From NCBI GenBank assembly GCA_903925075.1, contig CAIYDQ010000025.1, forward strand, positions 1-64,000: a DNA stretch of 64,000 bases. The letters run 5' to 3'. The DNA comes from an uncultured Geobacter sp. Lineage in GTDB: Bacteria > Desulfobacterota > Desulfuromonadia > Geobacterales > Geobacteraceae. The notes under the pieces are model-generated. The model was given only the letters and a program-made list of their open reading frames with translations, searched no databases and was not told the origin of the DNA. Below, piece after piece: positions 21,615 to 31,265 of this stretch. Position 1 is the stretch's first letter. Each line of letters starts with the position of its first letter. Both the position numbers and the translations under genes were made by a program.

Positions 21615-24600
21615 TGTCGGAAGATCGGATCAAGGACGAGTGCTCCCCGCAGGGAAGGGACTGGGAGGAGTTTTACCGCAACCGCTGGCAGTACGACAAG
21701 GTGGTCAGGAGCACCCACGGCGCGAACTGCACCGGCGGCTGCAGTTGGATGGTGCATGTGAAGGACGGTATCGTCGGCTGGGAGCTGCAGGCCAACGACT
21801 ACCCGCAGTTCGACGGCACCATCCCGAACCACGAGCCGCGCGGCTGCGCGCGCGGGGCCAGCTTCTCCTGGTACCTCTACAGCCCGATGCGGGTGAAGCA
21901 CCCTTATCTGCGGGGGACACTGATCGACCGCTGGCTGGAAGCCCGGCAGCAGCACGCCGACCCGGTCGACGCCTGGGCGAGCATCGTGGAGAGCCCCGAA
22001 AAGCGCGCCTCCTACGTCACCAAGCGCGGCATGGGCGGATTCCGGCGCGCCAGCTGGGAGACCGTGGTCGAGCTGATCGCCGCCTCGACCGTCTACACCA
22101 CCAAAAAACACGGACCGGACCGGGTGATCGGCTTCTCGCCCATCCCCGCCATGTCCATGATCAGCTACGCGGCCGGCGCCCGTTTCCTGCAGCTTCTGGG
22201 GGGCGTATCGCTCAGCTTCTACGACTGGTACTGCGACCTCCCGCCGGCCTCGCCGCAGATCTGGGGCGAGCAGACCGACGTGAACGAGTCGGCCGACTGG
22301 TACAACGCCTCCTACATCGTGGTCTGCGGCTCCAACATCCCGATGACCCGCACCCCCGACGCCCACTACCTCGCCGAGGCCCGCTACAACGGCACCAAGG
22401 TGGTGGTGATGTCGCCGGACTACTCCATGGCGAGCAAGTTCGCCGACGCCTGGCTCCCCGTTCAGCAGGGGCACGACGGCGCCTTCTGGATGGCGCTCAA
22501 CCACGTGATCCTGAAGGAGTACTACGCGGACCGCACCGTCCCCTTCTTCGACGACTACGCCCGCAAGTACACCGACCTCCCCTTCCTGGTGAAGCTCGAC
22601 GAGAAGGACGGCAGCTGGCGCCAGGGCGAGTTCCTGCGCGCGGACGAGTTCGAGCGCTCCCAAGGGATCGAGCACGCCGACTGGACCTTGTGCGTGGCCG
22701 ACGCCGCGGGCGAGGTGCGCGTGCCGCACGGCTCCATGGGTTCGCGCTGGAGCAAAGAGGAAGGTAACTGGAACCTGGACATGAAGGACATGGTGGACGG
22801 CGCCGAGATCGACTGCGCGCTGAGCTTCCTGGGGCAGCAAACCTGCAAGGTGCGTTTCCGCTTCGAAGGCGAGCAGGACGCGCTGAGGGAAGTGCCCATC
22901 CGCCGGGTCCGGACGCTGGCGGGCGAGATCGCGGTCACTACCGTCTTCGACCTGATGATGGCGCAATTCGGCGTCTCCCGGGGACTCTCCGGAGATTATC
23001 CCCGAGACTACGATTCCGAGCTTCCCTTCACCCCCAAGTGGCAGGAAAAGCATACCGGCATCGACAGCCAGACGCTGATCAACATCGCCCGCGAATGGGG
23101 CACCAACGGCGAGCAGAGCACCGGGCGCAACATGATCCTGATCGGCGCCGGCGTGAACCACTGGTACCACAACGACCTGATCTACCGGGCCGCCATCACC
23201 GCGCTTGTTTTGACCGGCAGCGTCGGCAGAAACGGCGCCGGGCTCGGCCACTACGTGGGACAGGAGAAACTGGCGCCGCTCGCCCCCTGGAACTCGATCG
23301 CCAACGGCCAGGACTGGATCAAGCCCTCCCGGCTGCAGAACACCCCGAGCTTTTGGTACATGCACTCCAACCAGTGGCGCTACGACAGAAGCTTCGTCGA
23401 CTACTTCAAGCCCGAGACCGGCGAGAAGATGCCGATCCACACGGCCGACTTCAACGCCAAGGCGGTCCGGATGGGTTGGCTCCCCTTCGCCCCGCACTTC
23501 AACGACTCCACCTTGAAGCTGATGGAGAAGGCGAAGGCGGAAGGATGCCAAAACGACGCCGAGATCCGGGCCTGGCTGGTGGCGCGCCTGAAAAGCGGCG
23601 CCACCCGCTTCGCCATCGAGGACCCGGACGGGGAAGGGAACTCTCCCAAGGTCTGGTTCATCTGGCGCGGCAACGCCATCTCCTCCTCCGCCAAGGGGCA
23701 CGAGTTCTTCCTGAAGCACGTGATCGGCTCGCCCAACGCCAACTGCACCGCCAAGGAGGCGGCCAAAGGGGTGGTGCAGGACATCGTCTGGCACGAGAAG
23801 GCGCCGCAGGGGAAGATGGATCTGGTGGTCGATCTGAACTTCAGGATGGACAGCTCGACCATGTACTCGGACATCGTGCTCCCCGCCGCCACCTGGTACG
23901 AGAAGAGCGACCTGAACACCACCGACATGCACTCCTTCGTGAACTGCATGGACGCGGCGGTTCCCCCCACCTGGGAGTCCAAGAGCGACTGGAAGATCTT
24001 CGGCATGATCGCCAAGAAGGTGAGCGAGCTCTCCGAGAAGCACCTGGCCACGCCGGTCAAGGACGTGATCGCCGCGCCGCTGCTGCACGACACCCCCGGC
24101 GAGATCGCCCAGCGCCGCGTGCTCGACTGGAAGCTCGGCGAGTGCGAGCCGATTCCCGGCAAGACCATGCCCAACCTGGCCATCGTCGAGCGCGACTACG
24201 TGAACCTCTACAACCGCTTCATGTCGCTTGGTCCCGACATCGGCCACCTGGGCGCGCACGGCAACTACTACGACGCGGACGACGTGCACGAGAAGCTGCT
24301 CACCACCATGCCGACCAGGAGCTGGAACGGCAAGACCTACATCGACATCGAGGACGAGAAGACCATAGCGGACGTGATCCTGTCGCTTGCCTCGGAGACC
24401 AACGGGGAGCTGGCGCACCGCGCCTTTCAGAAGCTGGAGAAGCGGGTAGGCAAGCCTCTGGCGCAGATCTCGGAGAAGTCCCGGGACTTCCGCATGAGCT
24501 GGGAGGAGATCACCCAGAAGCCGCGCCGCATCATCAGCTCGCCTTTGTGGAGCGGGCTTTTGAACGACGGCCGCCCCTATTCCCCGTTCACGCTGAACGT

Positions 24601-25189
24601 GGAGCACGACGTCCCCTGGCGCACCCTCTCCGGCCGCCAATCGCTCTACCTGGACCATCCGTATTACGGCGAGTTCGCCGAGGGGCTCCCCACCTTCAAG
24701 GGCAAGCTCGACCCGGCGCTTCTGGACGAGACCGAAGGGGAAACCGGCCTGGTGCTGAACTTCCTGACGCCGCACGGCAAGTGGGGCATCCACTCGACCT
24801 ACAGCGACAACCTGAGGATGCTGACCCTTTCCCGCGGCGGCCAGGCGGTCTGGCTGAACCACGAGGACGCCCAAGGGGCCGACATCGAGGACAACGAATC
24901 GATCGAGGTCTACAACGCCAACGGCGTGGTGGTCTGCCGCTCCATCGTCTCGGCCCGCATCCCCAAGGGCTCCGCCATCATGTACCACGCGCCGGAGCGC
25001 ACCCTGAACATCAAGAAGTCGAGAAAGACCGGCAAGCGGGGAGGCGTGCACAACAGCCTGTCGCGCGTCCGGCTGAAGCCGACGCTGATGCTCGGCGGCT
25101 ACGCCCAGTCCAGCTACTATTTCAACTACTGGGGCCCCACCGGGGTGAACCGCGACAGCTACGTCGTCGTCAGAAAGCTAAAGGGGTAA
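21614..25189 (+). CDS. narG: Respiratory nitrate reductase, alpha subunit
   Basis: A 1191-residue molybdenum-bisMGD catalytic subunit reducing nitrate to nitrite on the cytoplasmic side. The FS0 cluster ligands are visible as H35-x3-C39-x3-C43 and C78. A YDWYCDLPPASPQ segment holds the expected molybdenum-ligand aspartate, and GQEKLAPL-type and SSTMYSDIVLPAATWYEK motifs are typical of the family. There is no Tat signal, so it should face the cytoplasm. It overlaps the upstream cytochrome gene by one base and is followed 5 bp later by narH. Length is close to E. coli NarG. Confidence 0.98.
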   Translation: MSEDRIKDECSPQGRDWEEFYRNRWQYDKVVRSTHGANCTGGCSWMVHVKDGIVGWELQANDYPQFDGTIPNHEPRGCARGASFSWYLYSPMRVKHPYLRGTLIDRWLEARQQHADPVDAWASIVESPEKRASYVTKRGMGGFRRASWETVVELIAASTVYTTKKHGPDRVIGFSPIPAMSMISYAAGARFLQLLGGVSLSFYDWYCDLPPASPQIWGEQTDVNESADWYNASYIVVCGSNIPMTRTPDAHYLAEARYNGTKVVVMSPDYSMASKFADAWLPVQQGHDGAFWMALNHVILKEYYADRTVPFFDDYARKYTDLPFLVKLDEKDGSWRQGEFLRADEFERSQGIEHADWTLCVADAAGEVRVPHGSMGSRWSKEEGNWNLDMKDMVDGAEIDCALSFLGQQTCKVRFRFEGEQDALREVPIRRVRTLAGEIAVTTVFDLMMAQFGVSRGLSGDYPRDYDSELPFTPKWQEKHTGIDSQTLINIAREWGTNGEQSTGRNMILIGAGVNHWYHNDLIYRAAITALVLTGSVGRNGAGLGHYVGQEKLAPLAPWNSIANGQDWIKPSRLQNTPSFWYMHSNQWRYDRSFVDYFKPETGEKMPIHTADFNAKAVRMGWLPFAPHFNDSTLKLMEKAKAEGCQNDAEIRAWLVARLKSGATRFAIEDPDGEGNSPKVWFIWRGNAISSSAKGHEFFLKHVIGSPNANCTAKEAAKGVVQDIVWHEKAPQGKMDLVVDLNFRMDSSTMYSDIVLPAATWYEKSDLNTTDMHSFVNCMDAAVPPTWESKSDWKIFGMIAKKVSELSEKHLATPVKDVIAAPLLHDTPGEIAQRRVLDWKLGECEPIPGKTMPNLAIVERDYVNLYNRFMSLGPDIGHLGAHGNYYDADDVHEKLLTTMPTRSWNGKTYIDIEDEKTIADVILSLASETNGELAHRAFQKLEKRVGKPLAQISEKSRDFRMSWEEITQKPRRIISSPLWSGLLNDGRPYSPFTLNVEHDVPWRTLSGRQSLYLDHPYYGEFAEGLPTFKGKLDPALLDETEGETGLVLNFLTPHGKWGIHSTYSDNLRMLTLSRGGQAVWLNHEDAQGADIEDNESIEVYNANGVVVCRSIVSARIPKGSAIMYHAPERTLNIKKSRKTGKRGGVHNSLSRVRLKPTLMLGGYAQSSYYFNYWGPTGVNRDSYVVVRKLKG

Positions 25190-25194
25190 ATGCC

Positions 25195-26646
25195 ATGGAC
25201 GTTAGAGCACAAATAGTGATGGTTTTCAATCTGGACAAGTGCATCGGCTGCCACACCTGTTCCATCTCCTGCAAGAACATCTGGACCGACAGGAAGGGCG
25301 CCGAGTACATGTGGTGGAACAACGTGGAGACCAAGCCCGGGGTCGGCTATCCGAAGCAGTGGGAGAACCAGCAGCGCTTCAAGGGGGGCTTCGTGGTCGA
25401 CGGCAAGAAGCTGAGGCTAAAGGCGATGGGGAAGGGGCCGACGCTTTTGAACATGTTCTTCCAGCCCAACATGCCCAAGATCGAGGACTACTACGAGCCG
25501 TTCGACTTCGACTACGGCAACCTCGCCGGCGCCAAGGATTCCGACGACCAGCCGGTGGCCCGGGCCTTCTCCCAGATCTCGGGAGACGACATCGACGAGA
25601 TCCAGGGTGGTCCCAACTGGGACGACGACCTCTCGGGGAGCCAGATCTACGCGGCCAAGGACATGAACCTGCAGGACAAGCAGGTGGTCGACCAGTACGA
25701 CACCATGTTCATGCAGTACCTGCCGCGCATCTGCAACCACTGCCTGAACCCGGCCTGCGTCGCCTCCTGCCCGTCGCGCGCGCTCTACAAGCGCGGCGAG
25801 GACGGCATCGTGCTGGTGGACCAGAACGTCTGCAAAGGGTGGCGCTTTTGCACCAGCGCCTGCCCCTATAAGAAGGTCTATTTCAACTGGCAAAGCGGCA
25901 AGGCGGAGAAGTGCATCTTCTGCTACCCGCGGGTGGAGAGCGGCCAGTGCAACGCCTGCGCCCACAGCTGCGTGGGGCGCATCCGCTACGTGGGCGTGCT
26001 CTTGTACGACGCCGACGGGGTGGAGGCCTCGCTCACCGGCAGCGACGATCAGCTGGTCGACGCCCAGCGCGCCCACATCCTCGACCCGAGGGACCCGAAG
26101 GTGCAGGAGGGGGCCAGGAAGAACGGCATCACCGAGCAATGGCTGGAGGCCGCCGTCAAGAGCCCGGTCTACACCCTGGTGAAGGAGTTCGGCATCGCCC
26201 TGCCGCTGCACCCGGAATTCCGCACCATGCCGATGGCCTATTACATCCCGTCGCTCTCGCCGGTGCTCTCCGTGTTCGGCGAGACCCACAAGCTTCTGGA
26301 GCACGGCATGATCCCGGCGCTGGAGAAGCTCAGGGTGCCGATCGGCTACCTGGCGAGCCTTTTGGCAGGCGGCAACCACCAGGTGATCGAGAAGGCGCTT
26401 AGAAAGCTGATCGCCCTCAGGGTCTTCATGCGCGGCGAGAACCTGGGCGCCCCGGTCGACGCCGCGGTATTGAGCGACGCCGGCATGGACCGGGCTTCGG
26501 CCTTGAAGCTCTACCGCCTGTTCACCCTGGCCGGCTACAACGAGCGCAACGTGATTCCCGCGCAGCAGCGCGAGGACCAGGACCCGGAAAAACGCAAGCA
26601 GCAGGCGGGCTTCGGCATCCTGGAAAAGACCCGGAGGGCCAAATGA
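25195..26646 (+). CDS. narH: Respiratory nitrate reductase, beta subunit
   Basis: A 483-residue iron-sulfur electron-transfer subunit. Four ferredoxin-type cysteine groups are seen: CIGCHTCSISC near the N-terminus, CNHCLNPACVASCP, CKGWRFCTSACP (a Trp replaces one Cys, as in the NarH 3Fe-4S site), and CIFCYPRVESGQCNACAHSC. It carries electrons from NarI to NarG. The ATG at 25195 gives the family start MDVRAQIVMVFNLDKC; an upstream in-frame extension runs inside narG and is not real. It overlaps narJ by an ATGA. Confidence 0.98.
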   Translation: MDVRAQIVMVFNLDKCIGCHTCSISCKNIWTDRKGAEYMWWNNVETKPGVGYPKQWENQQRFKGGFVVDGKKLRLKAMGKGPTLLNMFFQPNMPKIEDYYEPFDFDYGNLAGAKDSDDQPVARAFSQISGDDIDEIQGGPNWDDDLSGSQIYAAKDMNLQDKQVVDQYDTMFMQYLPRICNHCLNPACVASCPSRALYKRGEDGIVLVDQNVCKGWRFCTSACPYKKVYFNWQSGKAEKCIFCYPRVESGQCNACAHSCVGRIRYVGVLLYDADGVEASLTGSDDQLVDAQRAHILDPRDPKVQEGARKNGITEQWLEAAVKSPVYTLVKEFGIALPLHPEFRTMPMAYYIPSLSPVLSVFGETHKLLEHGMIPALEKLRVPIGYLASLLAGGNHQVIEKALRKLIALRVFMRGENLGAPVDAAVLSDAGMDRASALKLYRLFTLAGYNERNVIPAQQREDQDPEKRKQQAGFGILEKTRRAK

Positions 26647-27188
26647 GCATAATCGAAAGCTATCGCGGCCTGTCGCGACTTTTGGACTACCCGAACGACC
26701 GGGAAGGGCTCCTCGCGTCCTACGGCAGCCTTGCCTCCCATCTGGAGCAAGAGGGGCTCCCCTCGCCCGCCCTCCCCGTCGCCTCCTTCGTGCAGGGCTC
26801 TACGCTTGCCGAGCTGCAGGAGGATTACGTGGCCAATTTCGACTTCAACCCGGCGGCCGCCCCCTATCTCGCCCACCACCTGTACGGCGACAACCAGAAA
26901 AAGGGCGCCTTCCTGATCCGGGTGAAGCAGGAGTTCGGCAGGCACGACTTCACCCCCGAGGGGTGCGAGCTCCCCGACCACCTGGCGGTGCTCTTGAGCT
27001 TCCTGGCCCACCTGGCCAAGCGCGGCGAAGACGCCTTCCGGCGCAGCTTCATCGAGGAGATGGTGCTTCCCGGACTGAACAAACTGGTGGAGGGTTACGC
27101 AAGGCACGCCGCCTCCCCCTGGCTCGCCCTGGTGACGGCGGCGGAAATTCTCTGCAGCGCCGACTGCAAGGAGGTATCGACATGCTGA
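26643..27188 (+). CDS. narJ: Nitrate reductase assembly chaperone
   Basis: A 181-residue cytoplasmic chaperone of the NarJ/TorD family that holds the NarGH complex for cofactor insertion and membrane docking. Typical elements are the N-terminal LSRLLDYPNDRE, LQEDYVANFDFNPAAAPYLAHHLYGD, and the DHLAVLLSFLAHL helix. Start and stop overlap narH and narI, giving tight coupling. It is not part of the finished enzyme. Confidence 0.95.
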   Translation: MSIIESYRGLSRLLDYPNDREGLLASYGSLASHLEQEGLPSPALPVASFVQGSTLAELQEDYVANFDFNPAAAPYLAHHLYGDNQKKGAFLIRVKQEFGRHDFTPEGCELPDHLAVLLSFLAHLAKRGEDAFRRSFIEEMVLPGLNKLVEGYARHAASPWLALVTAAEILCSADCKEVSTC

Positions 27189-27856
27189 ACGCTTTGATCT
27201 TCATCGCGCTCCCCTACGCGGCGCTGGCCCTGTTGCTGGTGGTCACTCCGCTTCGCTTTTGCAGCCGCCGGCTCACCTGGTCGGCCTACTCCACCCAGTT
27301 CCTGGAGCGAAAGCTCCTCTACTGGGGGATCAACCCGTGGCACTTCGGCATCCTGCCGATCCTGATCGCGCACGTTTTCGCCTTCGCCTTCCCCGGCCTC
27401 ATGAAGGGCTTTCTCGGCAACCAGACCACGCTTTTGATCCTGGAGAGCCTGGGATTGGCGCTCGGCCTCTTCGCCCTGCTCGGCATCGTGCTGCTCCTCT
27501 TGCGCCGCGCCAACTCGGGCATGCTGAAGCAGGTGACCTTTTCCTCCGATTGGCTGCTCCTCTTCCTGCTCGCCTTCCAGGCCGGCACCGGGGTCTACAT
27601 CGGCTGCTTCATGCGCTGGGGCTCCCAGTGGTACCTGTACACGGCGGTCCCCTACCTCTGGTCGATCGTCTCCTTCAACCCGCAGCTGGGGTACGTGGCC
27701 GACTTCCCGCTGGTCTTCAAGCTGCACGCGGCCTGCGCCTTCCTGATCGTGGCGCTGCTTCCCTTCACCAAGCTCGTGCACATGCTCTACCTGCCGATCG
27801 ACTTCGTGAAAGATCCGCCGATCCTCTACCGCTGGCGCTCCAGGGGCAACCTTTAA
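27182..27856 (+). CDS. narI: Respiratory nitrate reductase, gamma subunit (cytochrome b)
   Basis: A 224-residue diheme membrane subunit that oxidises quinol. About five membrane helices are seen. Candidate haem ligands are the histidines in NPWHFGILPILIAH (helix 2) and in KLHAACAFLIVALLPFTKLVH (helix 5). AAGGAGG precedes the ATG inside the narJ end. Last of the structural genes; narK follows after 60 bp. Confidence 0.97.
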   Translation: MLNALIFIALPYAALALLLVVTPLRFCSRRLTWSAYSTQFLERKLLYWGINPWHFGILPILIAHVFAFAFPGLMKGFLGNQTTLLILESLGLALGLFALLGIVLLLLRRANSGMLKQVTFSSDWLLLFLLAFQAGTGVYIGCFMRWGSQWYLYTAVPYLWSIVSFNPQLGYVADFPLVFKLHAACAFLIVALLPFTKLVHMLYLPIDFVKDPPILYRWRSRGNL

Positions 27857-27916
27857 CGGCAATCCGACCCAAATGGCAGGCATTAACTATATTTCACTCA
27901 TAGGAGGAGTAGATAC

Positions 27917-29302
27917 ATGGCATCGCGCGTTTTAAAAAAGTGGCAGCCTGAAGACCACAAATTCTGGGAGAACGAGGGGAAGGCGATCGCTTCGCGCAAC
28001 CTCTGGATCTCCATCCCGTCGCTCTTTCTCTCCTTCGCCGTCTGGATGGTCTGGAGCGTGGTGGTGGTCAACCTCCAGTCCATAGGCTTCGGCTTCGACG
28101 CCAACAAGCTCTTCTGGCTGGCGGCGCTCCCCGGCCTCACCGGCGCCACCCTCAGGATCTTCTACTCCTTCGTGGTGCCGGTCTTCGGCGGCCGGGTCTG
28201 GACCGCGATCTCCACCGCCTCGCTGCTCTTGCCGGCCATCGGCATCGGCTTCGCCGTGCGCGACCCGAACACGAGCTACGCCACCATGCTGACGCTGGCT
28301 CTTTTGTGCGGCCTGGGGGGCGGCAACTTCGCCTCCAGCATGTCCAACATCAGCTTCTTCTTCCCCAAGGCGCAGAAGGGGACCGCCCTCGGACTGAACG
28401 CGGGGCTTGGCAACCTGGGGGTCAGCGCCATGCAGTTCCTGGTGCCGCTGGTGATCACCACCGGCGTGTTCGGCGCCTTGTGCGGCGGCCCGCAGCTCTG
28501 CGTGGTCAAGGGGGTGAGCAAGTCGCTCTGGATGCAGAACGCGGGCTTCGTCTGGGTGCCGTTCATCGTCGCCTCCGCCGTCGCCGCCTGGTTCGGCATG
28601 CACGACATCGCCGACGCCAAGGCCTCCTTCTCGGAGCAGTCGGTGATCTTCAAGCGCAAGCACAACTGGATCATGTGCTGGCTCTACCTCGGCACCTTCG
28701 GCTCCTTCATCGGCTACTCCGCCGGGCTGCCGCTCTTGATCAAGTCCCAGTTCCCCGGCGTCAACCCGACCCAGTACGCCTTCCTGGGCCCGCTGGTGGG
28801 CGCCCTCGCCCGTCCGGTCGGCGGCTGGATGTCGGACAAGCTGGGTGGGGCGCAGGTCACCTTCTGGAACTTCGTGGTCATGGCGGCCGCCGTCTTCGGC
28901 GTGCTCCACTACCTCCCCGGCCACGGCGCGGCCGGCAACTTCTGGGGCTTTTTGGCCATGTTCATCCTGATGTTCATCACCACCGGCGTCGGCAACGGCT
29001 CCACCTTCAGGATGATCCCGGTGATCTTCCTGACCGAGCGGCAGCGCGCCGCGGCCGGCCGGGGAGAGGCCGCGGAGAAGCAGGCGATCGCCGAGGCCGG
29101 CAAGGAAGGAGCGGCCGTGCTCGGCTTCAGCTCGGCCTTCGCCGCCTACGGGGCCTTCTTCATCCCCAAGGCGTTCGGCACCTCCATCTCGCTCACCGGC
29201 GGCCCTCAGGCGGCGCTCTACGGCTTCATCATCTTCTACCTGAGCTGCATACTGCTGACCTGGATCTGCTACTCCCGCAAGAACTCCGGCATGCCCTGCT
29301 GA
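27917..29302 (+). CDS. narK: Nitrate/nitrite transporter, NarK family (first copy)
   Basis: A 461-residue MFS transporter with about 12 helices, close in length to E. coli NarK. Nitrate signatures are present as LLCGLGGGNFASSMSNISFFFPKAQKG in the N-half and a TTGVGNGSTFRMIPVIF segment in the C-half. It should import nitrate for, or export nitrite from, the cytoplasmic NarG site. A strong AGGAGGAG site precedes the ATG, and it lies in line with narGHJI. Its loop between helices 10 and 11 carries a charged Ala/Glu insert (AAAGRGEAAEKQAIAEAGKEG). Confidence 0.95.
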   Translation: MASRVLKKWQPEDHKFWENEGKAIASRNLWISIPSLFLSFAVWMVWSVVVVNLQSIGFGFDANKLFWLAALPGLTGATLRIFYSFVVPVFGGRVWTAISTASLLLPAIGIGFAVRDPNTSYATMLTLALLCGLGGGNFASSMSNISFFFPKAQKGTALGLNAGLGNLGVSAMQFLVPLVITTGVFGALCGGPQLCVVKGVSKSLWMQNAGFVWVPFIVASAVAAWFGMHDIADAKASFSEQSVIFKRKHNWIMCWLYLGTFGSFIGYSAGLPLLIKSQFPGVNPTQYAFLGPLVGALARPVGGWMSDKLGGAQVTFWNFVVMAAAVFGVLHYLPGHGAAGNFWGFLAMFILMFITTGVGNGSTFRMIPVIFLTERQRAAAGRGEAAEKQAIAEAGKEGAAVLGFSSAFAAYGAFFIPKAFGTSISLTGGPQAALYGFIIFYLSCILLTWICYSRKNSGMPC

Positions 29303-29340
29303 CGTCGGCGCCGCATCCCCCAAAGCAGATCGAAAAAATC

Positions 29341-29370
29341 GCCAAGGCGAGGCTCATGCCTCGCCTTGGC
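29341..29370. terminator. Perfect hairpin after the nar operon
   Basis: A 12-bp perfect stem, GCCAAGGCGAGG / CCTCGCCTTGGC, with a 6-nt loop, 38 bp past narK. An A tract precedes it, so the T tract is on the minus strand. It likely ends or stabilises the nar transcript. Confidence 0.7.
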
Positions 29371-29577
29371 GCGTTCCGGGTCCCGCACGCAAGCCGCGCC
29401 GCGGCCGCACTACATTAATATTTTTTTACAATTCCGATTGAAATCGAGCCGTGTCAGGCTACTCTTGGAGTTTTTGATTCGTCGCGGCGCCGCCGGCAAT
29501 CCAGGAAGCGGCTCCCGGCGCTTCGTCCATGAGCATGCGGAACAGGGCTGACATTTTCGATTCATCGGAGGTAGCGC

Positions 29578-31206
29578 GTGAAAAATCTCAAGATCGGCGT
29601 CAGGCTGGGGCTGGGCTTCGCGGGCATGGTGCTCTTAATTCTGGCGGTCGCCGCCGTGGCCTATTTCAATGCGGCCACCATGCACGAGCAGGTGACGAAA
29701 CTCACCGGCAGCAACAGTCCGAAACTGGTCGCCACCTACGAGGTGCAACGCTCCGTGCTGAACATCGTCAGGTCCACGGCCATGATCGTCGGCATCGCCG
29801 ACGAGGCCTTCAGGGCCAAGGAGCAGGAAGACATAGAGCATGAGCGGGCGCAGTACCGCGAGAATCTGAGCAGGCTGGAAAAGCTGGAGAGCTACCCGGA
29901 AGGAAAGGCGCTGATCGAAAAACTAAAGAGCAACATCGTCACCCTGGCCGAGATCGACAACAGGGCCATCGCGCTGGTGACCGAGAAGAAACAGGAGGAA
30001 GCCGATTGGGTGCTGAGAACGGAATTGCCGGCGCTGGTGCCGGTGCTGGCCTCCATCACCCGGGAGATGGTCGACTTTCAACAAAAGCTGGCGGCGACGC
30101 GCACCCGGGAGGCGGGGAGCGCCTTCAGGTCCACGCTGACCGCCCTGGCGGCCGCCTCGCTGGTCTCGGTGCTGGCGGCGCTGACGCTGGGCATGATCAC
30201 CGCGCGCAGCATCACCAGGCCGCTCGGCAAGATGAGAGACATGCTTCAGGACATCGCCCAAGGCGAGGGAGACCTCACCAAGAGGCTCGACGACAGCGGC
30301 AAGGACGAGGTGGGCGAGGCCAACCGCTGGTTCAACACCTTTATCGACAAGTTGCACGGCATCATCGCCAAAATAGCCGAGAGTTCGGTGCAGGTGGCCG
30401 CCGCCTCGAACCAGCTCTGCGCCACCGCGGAGCAGATCGCCACCGGCGCGGAGGAGGTGGCCTCGCAGACCGCCACCGTGGGCACGGCCAGCGAAGAGAT
30501 GGCCGCCACCTCGGGGGATATCGCCCGCAACTGCCACCTGGCCGCCGACACCTCCAACCTGGCCATGGAGACGGCGCGCTCCGGCGTGGCGGTGGTGCGC
30601 AACACCATCGACGGCATGGACCGCATCGCCAAAAAGGTCAGGGCGGCGGCCAAGACCGTGGAAGAACTCGGCTCCCGCTCGAACCAGATCGGCGCCATCA
30701 TCGGCACCATCGAGGACATCGCCGACCAGACCAACCTCTTGGCCTTGAACGCCGCCATCGAGGCGGCCCGCGCCGGAGAACAGGGACGCGGCTTCGCCGT
30801 GGTGGCCGACGAGGTGCGCGCCCTGGCGGAGCGCACCACCCGCGCCACCTGCGAGATCAGCGAGATGATCAAGGCGATCCAGCAGGAGACCCGGGGAGCG
30901 GTAGCCGCCATGGAGGAGGGGGTCGCCGAGGTGGAAAAGGGGACCGCCTCCTCGATCCAGTCGGGGCAGGCGCTGGAGAGCATCCTGAACCAGATCAACG
31001 ACGTCTCCATGCAGGTGAACCAGATCGCCACCGCCGCCGAGCAGCAGACCGCCACCACCAGCGAGATCACCTCCAACATCCACCAGATCACCCAGGTGGT
31101 GCACGCCACCTCCAAAGGCGCCTCCGACACGGCCTCGGCCTCCTCGGGGCTGTCGCGCGAGTCGGAACGGCTGCAAAAGCTGGCGGGGCAGTTCCGGCTG
31201 GCCTGA
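29578..31206 (+). CDS. Methyl-accepting chemotaxis protein
   Basis: A 542-residue chemoreceptor. A short cytoplasmic N-terminus, membrane helix 1 (about 10-30), a periplasmic four-helix-bundle ligand domain (about 31-186), helix 2 (about 187-209), HAMP (about 210-262) and a cytoplasmic signalling domain follow. The hairpin tip [20 protein letters not shown] is intact. The GTG start at 29578 follows GGAGG by 6 bases. It lies between the two nitrate operons, so nitrate, nitrite or a redox signal is a reasonable but unproven ligand. A similar tip is found in the MCP-hemerythrin fusion later in the window. Confidence 0.94.
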   Translation: MKNLKIGVRLGLGFAGMVLLILAVAAVAYFNAATMHEQVTKLTGSNSPKLVATYEVQRSVLNIVRSTAMIVGIADEAFRAKEQEDIEHERAQYRENLSRLEKLESYPEGKALIEKLKSNIVTLAEIDNRAIALVTEKKQEEADWVLRTELPALVPVLASITREMVDFQQKLAATRTREAGSAFRSTLTALAAASLVSVLAALTLGMITARSITRPLGKMRDMLQDIAQGEGDLTKRLDDSGKDEVGEANRWFNTFIDKLHGIIAKIAESSVQVAAASNQLCATAEQIATGAEEVASQTATVGTASEEMAATSGDIARNCHLAADTSNLAMETARSGVAVVRNTIDGMDRIAKKVRAAAKTVEELGSRSNQIGAIIGTIEDIADQTNLLALNAAIEAARAGEQGRGFAVVADEVRALAERTTRATCEISEMIKAIQQETRGAVAAMEEGVAEVEKGTASSIQSGQALESILNQINDVSMQVNQIATAAEQQTATTSEITSNIHQITQVVHATSKGASDTASASSGLSRESERLQKLAGQFRLA

Positions 31207-31219
31207 GGGGGGCGCCGTT

Positions 31220-31239
31220 ATCCGACCGATCGGTCGGAT
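31220..31239. terminator. Perfect 20-bp palindrome between convergent genes
   Basis: ATCCGACCGATCGGTCGGAT is perfectly self-complementary and lies midway between the convergent chemoreceptor and second narK genes. It may end both transcripts, although no T tract follows; an operator is the alternative. Confidence 0.45.
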
Positions 31240-31265
31240 CCGCGTGCCAGCCTCTGCCGGGGCTT

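Noticed and set aside
23038-25194. Long upstream extension in the narH frame
   Set aside because: It lies inside narG in a different frame and is Arg-rich without similarity. The narH family start MDVRAQ is at 25195.
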